A stretch of DNA of 5,030 nucleotides from assembly GCA_046153915.1 (NCBI GenBank), contig JBJXFC010000103.1, forward strand, positions 1-5,030, written 5' to 3'. Shown here in pieces: positions 1 through 5,030 of the stretch. Origin of the DNA: JANNVZ01 sp046153915 (lineage in GTDB: Bacteria; Bacteroidota; Bacteroidia; Flavobacteriales_D; Sanyastnellaceae). The first letter of the stretch is position 1. Every line of letters starts with the position of its first letter. A program made the translations under genes and the position numbers. A model generated the notes under the pieces. The model saw only the letters and a list, made by a program, of their open reading frames with translations. It searched no databases and was not told where the DNA came from.

Positions 1-188
1 TTATCTGAATGGGTATAAATAAGCCTATTGTGGCAGATACAATTTGTGATGAGTGATTGTGCTATTTGCAGTTCAAATTATTCCTTGCCCATTCCAACTA
101 TTTACCTAACCTTTACTGAACGAAAAAAACTCTACACCATGAAAAGAAAAACCCATCTACATTTGATTTCATTCAACCACCATTTTTA
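1..188. other. Non-coding region upstream of cassette 1
   Basis: No convincing gene is seen here on either strand. All three forward frames hit a stop within the first 21 bases, so at most the last few codons of an upstream gene could lie at the very start. A weak hairpin (five-base stem, 27-31 with 39-43) has no T-run and is not called a terminator. A 16-codon frame, ATG at 139 to TAA at 187-189, overlaps the lipoprotein start as TAATG. It could be a leader peptide but has no supporting homology. An A7 run lies at 123-129. The last 30 or so bases share short blocks with the region upstream of the second lipoprotein gene, so this is probably the promoter and leader of the cassette. Confidence 0.6.
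157..185 (+). promoter_or_regulatory. Putative promoter/leader element of cassette 1
   Basis: The word TACATTTG at 158-165 fits the Bacteroidota -7 consensus TAnnTTTG exactly. It lies within a ten-base block, CTACATTTGA, that recurs at 1487-1496 upstream of the second lipoprotein gene. A second shared block, CACCATTT, lies at 178-185 and recurs at 1503-1510, just before the start codon in both cassettes. The recurrence supports a conserved leader. No TTTG-type -33 element is visible at the expected distance, so promoter activity is an inference. Confidence 0.35.
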
Positions 189-893
189 ATGAAACAATTC
201 ATTATTCATCTACTCTTTTTTGCGGCACTATGTGTTGTGCTACACAACTGCAAACACGAGCCCGTGATAGACCCCAACGGCCCGCAGTGTGGCGAAGCCA
301 CTACCATTGACGAATTGCGCGAATGGGCATTTTTCAAAGAAGGCACCTATTGGATTTATGAAGAAGAAACAACGCTAGCCCGCGACACTTTTACTGTGGT
401 GGACTCACACGACTTTATTACCGACTAAGGCAACGTGCAATTCGATTATGAAACCTACCGCAGCAGCGATGGATATTTCTATTGGTTTTGGTTTAATGAG
501 GGGTGGACTGCGGATGATTGCAACAACGGATGCTGTGATTGCAGAAGGCTTTGGTGTGACAAGTACATTGCTGGTGATGCAGATGGAGAGGATGTGTTGT
601 TGACTTTCCCAACATTTATTGGTAGCTATTCAGGTATAGGATTCGGAGGGGGTGACTATGGTATCGTTAAGGTTACAAACTATTTTTTGGAGTATTCTAT
701 TGGTGACCTTAATTTTTACGATGTTGTAGAAGAAAGTAACGACAATTCTGTGTTGGATCAACAAATTGGCATAGGTAGTACTGAATACTATAAGGTCAAA
801 TATTTTTTTGCTGCTCACATTGGCATAGTGAGAAAGGAAATTTCCGAAACATCACAAGTATGGAATTTAATTGAATACAACATTGAACAGTAA
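189..893 (+). pseudogene. Lipoprotein gene of cassette 1, interrupted by in-frame TAA
   Basis: This is the first copy of the small lipoprotein family, broken by a TAA at 426-428. Both halves are in the same frame: 79 codons before the stop and 154 after it. Read through, it aligns with the 225-aa paralogue at 1513-2190 from end to end, so the part from GTG 435 is not a separate gene. The start has a charged MKQF, a hydrophobic stretch and a lipobox-like VLHNC with Cys21 as the likely lipidated residue; H and N before the Cys are atypical. The mature part begins KHEPVIDPNGPQCGEATTIDE, then an FKxGTYWIYEE motif near residues 49-59. The second half has a cysteine-rich stretch (codons 519-557) absent from the paralogue, and ends with a NLIEYNIEQ tail matching QLIEFQINQ. 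A signal-bearing 79-aa stub could still be made. A sequencing error at one base is the main alternative. Confidence 0.8.
246..365 (+). repeat. High-identity tract shared with 1570-1689 (copy 1)
   Basis: These 120 bases align without gaps to 1570-1689 with 12 mismatches. The first 69 bases (246-314) have only three mismatches, all synonymous (Pro, Asn and Thr codons). The tract encodes the lipidated cysteine, the start of the mature protein and the GTYWIYEE motif. Similarity falls sharply on both sides, in the signal peptide and after the EE pair. Confidence 0.85.
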
Positions 894-911
894 TCCTAAA
901 ATCAATCAAAA

Positions 912-1496
912 ATGAAAGTACATTTTACAATCCTACTGAGCACTATCTTAATAATCTGCAATGCCCAAACCGATCAAGAAAATCAGGACAAATACTGGAA
1001 GTATCGCGAGATGTTGAAGAACAAATTCGTGAAAATCGGAAGTGAGCCAGGCGCAAGTATTCCAATGGCATGTAGAATACCTGGCTACGCTTACGGTAGC
1101 ACGCCAGACCCAACTGGAACACAATTACAATGGAAGGATGCTACGATTACGCTTGGCTACTACTGGATAGTTCTGGCTACTGAATACAAACTCTTGTCAG
1201 AAAACAGTCAGGACGTTCAGCCAACATTGAATGAATTGTATTATGCAATGCATGCGTTCAATCGTGTTGATATGACGGCCGAAGGATATCTTGGAGGTGA
1301 CCCAACAGCTGTTGCAAATCCCTCTGATTTGAACGGCTTCTTCATTCGTGATGATGTGCGGCATGAAATGGTAATCAATTTTGAGAACGACCCTGCCATT
1401 CCCAATGGGCCAATTCAACCAGACGTGGGCCATCCCAACCAGATGCGCAGTGACTGGGGTGGATGGGAGAATTATGATCGAAAGACCTACATTTGA
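912..1496 (+). CDS. Truncated copy of the large secreted protein (cassette 1)
   Basis: This 194-aa frame is a 3'-truncated paralogue of the gene at 2194. It starts 18 bp after the broken lipoprotein gene, and both large-protein genes open with ATGAAAGTA. A Sec signal peptide covers residues 1-18, with probable cleavage after NA before Q19. The mature part shares DQENQ-KYWKYR, the block LLSENSQDVQPTLNELYYAM, AEGYLGGD, NPSDLNGFF-RDDVRHEM and NFENDPAIPNGPIQPDVGHP with the long paralogue, with high protein identity. After SDW-GW (residue 185) homology stops. The last nine codons (ENYDRKTYI) and the TGA come from sequence resembling the cassette leader, so the helical domain is cut short and the beta-helix is missing. 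A secreted stub may be produced, but a decaying remnant is more likely. Function of the family is not recognised. Confidence 0.75.
   Translation: MKVHFTILLSTILIICNAQTDQENQDKYWKYREMLKNKFVKIGSEPGASIPMACRIPGYAYGSTPDPTGTQLQWKDATITLGYYWIVLATEYKLLSENSQDVQPTLNELYYAMHAFNRVDMTAEGYLGGDPTAVANPSDLNGFFIRDDVRHEMVINFENDPAIPNGPIQPDVGHPNQMRSDWGGWENYDRKTYI
1380..1466 (+). repeat. Near-identical tract shared with 2671-2757 (copy 1)
   Basis: The first 50 bases (1380-1429) are identical to 2671-2720. The following 37 carry three mismatches: two synonymous (Gly and His codons) and one Gly/Asp change. This tract lies directly before the point where the truncated gene loses homology to its paralogue. The coding region just upstream is much more diverged at synonymous sites. 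Confidence 0.85.
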
Positions 1497-1510
1497 AAAT
1501 CACACCATTT
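1487..1510 (+). promoter_or_regulatory. Putative promoter/leader element of cassette 2
   Basis: This contains TACATTTG at 1488-1495, a match to the Bacteroidota TAnnTTTG -7 word, and CACCATTT at 1503-1510. Both blocks recur in the same order upstream of cassette 1 (157-166 and 178-185), with a shorter spacer here. The TGA ending the truncated upstream gene (1494-1496) lies inside the first block. The cassette could therefore have its own promoter, or be cotranscribed from upstream given the 16-bp gap between genes. No clear -33 element is seen. Confidence 0.35.
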
Positions 1511-1512
1511 AA

Positions 1513-2190
1513 ATGAAACAGTTTGCCTATTATATCCTCTTCTTAATTTGCCTTTGCCTACTGCTTGCCAACTGCAAACACGAGCCTGTGATAGACCCCA
1601 ATGGCCCGCAGTGTGGCGAAGCCACCACCATTGACGAAATGATGGAATGGGTCTATTTCAAAACAGGCACCTATTGGATTTATGAAGAACAAAACACAGG
1701 TGCGTTGGATACCGTGACGGTGGTAGATGATTACAGCGGCACTTCTGGTGGTTTTCGTGATTTCTTAACCATAATGCAAAGTAGTTATGACGGATACTTT
1801 TATAAGTATTGGTTCAATGATTCGTATTCGACTGAAAGCACTTTGGTGCCCGGATGCATTTTGCATGCTGTGGATTGTGATAAATACATTCCGGGTGACT
1901 ATGCCGGGGGGAATCGCACTTTTGTTTTTCCATTGAGGGTAGGTAATCGTGCTTCTCAAAGTGGGGGGGGATTAGATTTCGGCTTTACCACTAATGTTGG
2001 TAATATAAATGCCGATTCCATCCATAGCTCGCTATACTATAATGTTTTTGAATTTCATCAGGATTATAGCCCACAGCATAATTATGAAGCATCTAACTAC
2101 AAAATCACAAAAAATATTGGAATTGTTGAAAAAACAGTCCCTATTTTTAGTCAAGAATGGCAGCTAATTGAATTTCAAATAAATCAATAA
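1513..2190 (+). CDS. Small predicted outer-membrane lipoprotein (cassette 2, intact)
   Basis: This 225-aa protein is the intact member of the lipoprotein pair. Residues 1-20 form a hydrophobic signal with lipobox LANC, Cys21 being the expected lipid-modified residue (signal peptidase II). The first mature residues, KHEPVIDPNGPQCGEATTIDE, match the paralogue exactly. The motif FKTGTYWIYEEQ follows at about 49-60, then a D-T-V-T-V-V-D strand, a YDGYFYKYWFND segment, a VDCDKYIPGD segment and a C-terminal KNIGIVEKTVP...QEWQLIEFQINQ. The alternating aromatic and polar pattern suggests a beta-rich fold (inference). No named family is recognised. It ends 3 bp before the large secreted-protein gene, so the two are almost certainly cotranscribed and perhaps translationally coupled. 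Cellular location at the outer membrane is inferred from the lipobox; surface exposure is not established. A G8 run at 1963-1970 makes the gene prone to frameshift. The ATG at 1513 is chosen because it puts the lipobox at the same position as in copy 1. Confidence 0.85.
   Translation: MKQFAYYILFLICLCLLLANCKHEPVIDPNGPQCGEATTIDEMMEWVYFKTGTYWIYEEQNTGALDTVTVVDDYSGTSGGFRDFLTIMQSSYDGYFYKYWFNDSYSTESTLVPGCILHAVDCDKYIPGDYAGGNRTFVFPLRVGNRASQSGGGLDFGFTTNVGNINADSIHSSLYYNVFEFHQDYSPQHNYEASNYKITKNIGIVEKTVPIFSQEWQLIEFQINQ
1570..1689 (+). repeat. High-identity tract shared with 246-365 (copy 2)
   Basis: This is the partner of the tract in the broken lipoprotein gene. The offset between copies is 1324 bases with no gap. 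The final 21 bases, which encode TYWIYEE, are identical in both copies. Confidence 0.85.
1963..1970 (+). repeat. G8 homopolymer inside lipoprotein gene
   Basis: Eight consecutive G residues encode part of a Ser-Gly-Gly-Gly stretch. Loss of one G would place a TAG at 1973-1975 immediately after the run; gain of one G would reach TAA at 1992-1994 after seven codons. A G6 run lies nearby at 1906-1911. The equivalent site in copy 1 (codons around 645-653) also encodes a glycine stretch with a G5 run. The run is a possible slippage site; activity is not shown by the sequence. Confidence 0.6.
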
Positions 2191-2193
2191 CAA

Positions 2194-5030
2194 ATGAAAG
2201 TAAAATTGCTTACAATGATATTGCTCGTTATAGCAGGTTCGTCAATGGCACAATCTGTTGATCAGGAAAATCAAGAGAAATATTGGAAGTACAGAGACCA
2301 GTTGAAGAAGAGATTTATGAAGATTGGCAAATTTTCTGGTGAAAGCATACCTTGTAGTGTCATCATTCCAAATCGCCAATATGGTGAAGGTGCAGATCAA
2401 TCTGATGGTAGCATAATTCAATGGAGAGATGCAACAGTTACTCTTGGTTATTACTTTATAGTGTTGTCAACCGAGTATAAGTTGCTTTCTGAAAATAGTC
2501 AAGATGTGCAGCCTACGCTGAATGAGTTATATTATGCTATGCAAGCTTTCAATCGCTTGGATATGGTTGCAGAAGGCTATTTAGGTGGTGATATGGATGC
2601 TGGTGTTAATCCATCCGATCTCAACGGTTTTTTCCACCGCGATGATGTTCGTCATGAAATGACTCTAAACTTTGAGAACGACCCTGCCATTCCCAATGGG
2701 CCAATTCAACCAGACGTGGGTCACCCCAACCAGATGCGCAGTGACTGGGATGGATGGATAAATATAAATGATGTGGCAACGGATGCATTCAGGACAGAAC
2801 CCTACCAGCCAGGTTCCGAAAGTTTGGATCAAATGACTTCTATTCTGCTGGGCCTTCGGTTCATAGAGCGCATGGTTCCCAATGTATTTGTAAAGCCAAC
2901 GGAGGATGATGCAGGGTTTTTCATACATGATGAATGTCTTGCTATGATTAAGCGCGTGGTGGAGAATTTGAATGATACTGAACCAAATAATTTTGGCCAA
3001 TTCAGTGCCAAAGAATGGACCTTGATGCAAGGTGAAGATGAGACTGTGCACAATGGTGGGTCCAATTGTGTTTTTGCTTCTTACCCAATAACCGAAATGA
3101 TGAAGGCCTTGTTTGATTCTCAAGAATCTGAAATGATTGGCGAACCTGGCGAAGTGCGTTTGCAGTTCAGAGAAAAGGAAGTCTGCATTAGAATTGATAC
3201 GGATTGGGATAGTCAATTCGGTCAGGTATCAGAGGAGTTTTTAGAAGGTCTTGCTAACCTTGTCTTATTCACAGTTGGTAATTACATGCTTGCTGAGTTC
3301 ATTGCTCCTGCCGTGCCAAGCATTGTTATTCCTCAGGCCACCGTTTGGTCAGGTGTACATTGTGTAGTTGGAGAGCCCGATTGTTGTGAAGCTGTAGATG
3401 GCCCTGTGATAATAGAAATCCCAAATGAAACAATAAGGAAAATTTGGGAGCGCTTAGAAAGCAACAGTTTTCCAATGCATGCGGAAGGGGCTGGCACAAC
3501 AACATTCTTTACTGGCGATCTCATTGTGAAATTTGATGGTTTGCCAAACACTCTGCCCCCGTTAACCCCTGTGCCAGTTGGTGAGAAGATGACCGATGAT
3601 GACAACGTTCATATCATGCTTGAACTGGCTTTACTTGGGCATACATGGGGCCCTGAGTATGTCAAATTTTGCTCTTATCCAAGCGAGCTTTACCATATTC
3701 CCCTTCTCTACGACATTCTGCATAATGACCCAATAAACTCTAATACCAAATCACAAAATTACTTTAGGGAATTGCTGACCTTGGCACCATGTGCAGGCCC
3801 ATGGGCCGACCCTTACATCCTTTCACATCGGGCCGAAGAGTGGGCCAGTGCAAATCGCTTGTTTCATCCAGGGGATAGAATTACCGGTGCTAAAGCGCCT
3901 ATTTACGGAACCGAAGAAAATGAAGATAACATTATCGGCTATGTTCCCGATCCTGAGTATCGCGGTTACTTCCCGGGAATTGATTACATGCTGTATTACA
4001 ATGCTTACCATTTCACATGGGCCAATGAGCTTCCATCCTATCAGAAATCGACCAACTGCAATTGTGTGGAAGAAATTACAAGTGAATCTGAAATGACTAA
4101 CACATTCGAAGTCAGACGCAAATTCCCCGACTACAAAGCCAAGGGCATCCCTATAGAAAGTTACCTCGCGCATGACTTGGATATGACAACTGCTGAGGGA
4201 GTGCTTGAGGTACGCAACGATTTGATTATTTGCCGAGAAAATCCTGCTCTTACAACCACGTTGAGAATAAAGGATGGCGCAACACTGAACTTATACAACG
4301 GAAATAAAATAACCGTACGCGAAGGCAACAAATTAGTCATTCAAAATGGCTCGCACATCACCGTAGGCATCAGCGAAACAGATCCCCAAGGTGACCCCAA
4401 CAGCTATCCCGCGCCCGAAATTATTCTGGAAGCCAATGCTGAATTGGTGATTTCAGATTCAGAGTTGAACAGCATCAGTGGTATTAAAATTCGCTTGGCA
4501 GAAGGTGCCAAGTTGACCGTGACAGATTCAGAAATTACTCTGTCAGCCGCATCAGACGAAAGCGGTATCTATTGCACGGGTTGTGAGTGGGCCATGACCA
4601 ACTCCACATTTGTAAATGAATATGCATTGGACAATTTTTCCCTTTTAAGTGATGATGCGCAACTGCTGTTTACGGATTGCCCAGATTTGAATTTTGGCAA
4701 TATGCATTTGACTATTGCAGATAACTCAAGTCTTCATGCTGACAATTGTGAACTCACATTTCATGAATCGGAAATACTCACCTACAACAACGTAGAGTTG
4801 AGATATGATAATTGTACACTGAACCTAAATGATGCAGGCCTTCGTTCGCTTTCCACCACTATACTGTATCAAAACAACTCAGACTTCAACATCACAAACG
4901 GTGGCTATATTGAAATGCATGAACCACTACCGCAAACTATTGTTTCCAAATACAACTATGGAAGCGGTGATGTTCATCTCACACAAAGTGATTCAAAAAT
5001 TTTGTTTGATGGAGCGCAGTTGCACATCCC
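2194..5030 (+). CDS. Large secreted protein with helical domain and beta-helix (3' end outside window)
   Basis: The frame is open from ATG 2194 to the last base: 945 complete codons plus two bases. The start lies 3 bp after the lipoprotein stop and matches the start of the paralogue at 912. A Sec signal peptide covers residues 1-19 (cleavage expected after SSMA, before Q20). Residues about 30-615 form a mostly helical region with LGYYFIVLSTEYKLLSENSQD (83-103), DLNGFF-RDDVRHEM (141-156), DQMTSILLGLRFIERMVP (212-229), a hydrophobic helix near 353-371, LLGHTWGPEYVKF (480-492), EWASANRLFHPGDR (549-562) and GIDYMLYYNAYHFTW (595-609). I recall similar layouts in uncharacterised exported Bacteroidota proteins; an alpha/alpha-toroid fold is a guess, and no catalytic residues can be named. 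From about residue 670 short beta-strand coils with G-x-x-L-x-I/V patterns form a parallel beta-helix. Its later coils keep a D/N-S/C turn every 22-25 residues. A C-terminal type IX sorting domain would fit but lies outside. It probably acts at or beyond the cell surface with its lipoprotein neighbour (inference). Confidence 0.88.
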   Translation, partial: MKVKLLTMILLVIAGSSMAQSVDQENQEKYWKYRDQLKKRFMKIGKFSGESIPCSVIIPNRQYGEGADQSDGSIIQWRDATVTLGYYFIVLSTEYKLLSENSQDVQPTLNELYYAMQAFNRLDMVAEGYLGGDMDAGVNPSDLNGFFHRDDVRHEMTLNFENDPAIPNGPIQPDVGHPNQMRSDWDGWININDVATDAFRTEPYQPGSESLDQMTSILLGLRFIERMVPNVFVKPTEDDAGFFIHDECLAMIKRVVENLNDTEPNNFGQFSAKEWTLMQGEDETVHNGGSNCVFASYPITEMMKALFDSQESEMIGEPGEVRLQFREKEVCIRIDTDWDSQFGQVSEEFLEGLANLVLFTVGNYMLAEFIAPAVPSIVIPQATVWSGVHCVVGEPDCCEAVDGPVIIEIPNETIRKIWERLESNSFPMHAEGAGTTTFFTGDLIVKFDGLPNTLPPLTPVPVGEKMTDDDNVHIMLELALLGHTWGPEYVKFCSYPSELYHIPLLYDILHNDPINSNTKSQNYFRELLTLAPCAGPWADPYILSHRAEEWASANRLFHPGDRITGAKAPIYGTEENEDNIIGYVPDPEYRGYFPGIDYMLYYNAYHFTWANELPSYQKSTNCNCVEEITSESEMTNTFEVRRKFPDYKAKGIPIESYLAHDLDMTTAEGVLEVRNDLIICRENPALTTTLRIKDGATLNLYNGNKITVREGNKLVIQNGSHITVGISETDPQGDPNSYPAPEIILEANAELVISDSELNSISGIKIRLAEGAKLTVTDSEITLSAASDESGIYCTGCEWAMTNSTFVNEYALDNFSLLSDDAQLLFTDCPDLNFGNMHLTIADNSSLHADNCELTFHESEILTYNNVELRYDNCTLNLNDAGLRSLSTTILYQNNSDFNITNGGYIEMHEPLPQTIVSKYNYGSGDVHLTQSDSKILFDGAQLHI
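2671..2757 (+). repeat. Near-identical tract shared with 1380-1466 (copy 2)
   Basis: This is the partner of the tract at the 3' end of the truncated paralogue. It encodes residues 160-188 of the long protein, from FENDPAIPNG to SDWDGW. In this copy the reading frame continues into family sequence (ININDVATDAF), which identifies this copy as the complete form. Confidence 0.85.
4441..4899 (+). repeat. Beta-helix coil repeats, 22-25 residues each
   Basis: Seven successive coils can be aligned within the large protein by the segments LVISDSEL, LTVTDSEI, WAMTNSTF, LLFTDCPDL, LHADNCEL, LRYDNCTL and LYQNNSDF. The aligned turn residue falls at S756, S779, S804, C829, C852, C874 and S896, giving spacings of 23, 25, 25, 23, 22 and 22. 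This periodicity fits one turn of a right-handed parallel beta-helix. A further similar segment (VHLTQSDSKI, S934) follows after a longer interval. Confidence 0.7.

Noticed and set aside
27..43. Possible terminator hairpin
   Set aside because: The stem has only five AT-rich base pairs and no following T-run.
139..189. A 16-codon leader peptide overlapping the lipoprotein start (TAATG)
   Set aside because: The matching ATGA upstream of cassette 2 is in a different context, inside the tail of the truncated gene, and does not preserve a peptide. Chance cannot be excluded.
426..428. Alternative genetic code reading TAA as sense
   Set aside because: Both lipoprotein genes end at TAA where their aligned C-termini coincide, so TAA acts as a normal stop here.
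435..893. A separate gene starting at GTG 435
   Set aside because: It is in the same frame as 189-428 and aligns with the C-terminal part of the intact paralogue, with no signal peptide of its own. It is the second half of a broken gene.
630..1959. Reverse-strand frames at 630-818, 1197-1433 and 1765-1959
   Set aside because: Each is antisense to a better supported gene and lacks recognisable protein features.
2665..3216. Reverse-strand frame of 183 aa
   Set aside because: It lies wholly opposite the large secreted-protein gene, which has an uninterrupted, paralogue-supported frame. Its resemblance to the reverse frame at 1197-1433 only reflects the shared sense-strand tract.
3791..4173. 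Overlapping forward (3791-4096) and reverse (3823-4173) frames, and the reverse frame at 3333-3605
   Set aside because: All are shadows within the long open frame from 2194, with no domain or signal sequence that argues for coding.

Overview
The window looks like chromosomal DNA of a Bacteroidota bacterium, most likely Flavobacteriales (inference). The evidence is an AT-leaning composition by eye, start codons without Shine-Dalgarno sequences, a TAnnTTTG-type promoter word upstream of genes, Bacteroidota-style lipoprotein signal peptides, and a very large secreted protein with a helical head and a beta-helix tail, a layout common among exported Flavobacteriales proteins. All genes are on the + strand. 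No RNA genes, transposases or CRISPR arrays were seen.

The main structure is a tandem duplication of a two-gene cassette: a small lipoprotein followed by a large secreted protein. Cassette 1 (about 157-1466) is degraded. Its lipoprotein gene (189-893) is split by an in-frame TAA at 426-428. Its large-protein gene (912-1496) keeps only the first ~185 family residues and then runs into the upstream region of the next cassette. Cassette 2 (about 1487 to the window end) appears intact as far as visible: a 225-aa lipoprotein (1513-2190), then 3 bp later a reading frame that starts at 2194 and stays open to the last base (945 complete codons, no stop). It is easy to miss because it has no stop inside the window. 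Every reverse-strand frame, and the plus-strand frame at 3791-4096, is a shadow of these genes.

The large protein has a Sec signal peptide, a roughly 590-residue mainly helical domain of unassigned function, and from about residue 670 a parallel beta-helix whose coils repeat every 22-25 residues with a stacked Ser/Cys position. A type IX secretion sorting domain beyond the window is expected but not seen.

The most informative signal is the mosaic divergence between the cassettes. Most conserved codons differ synonymously (16 of 23 in one sampled block), but two short tracts are almost identical in DNA (2 of 26 and 3 of 23 codons differ). This points to recombination or gene conversion within a multi-copy family. 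The intact lipoprotein gene also carries a G8 run where slippage in either direction gives a stop almost at once, so it could be a contingency tract. The function of the lipoprotein/secreted-protein pair is unknown; the conserved order and tight spacing suggest the two products work together at the cell surface.
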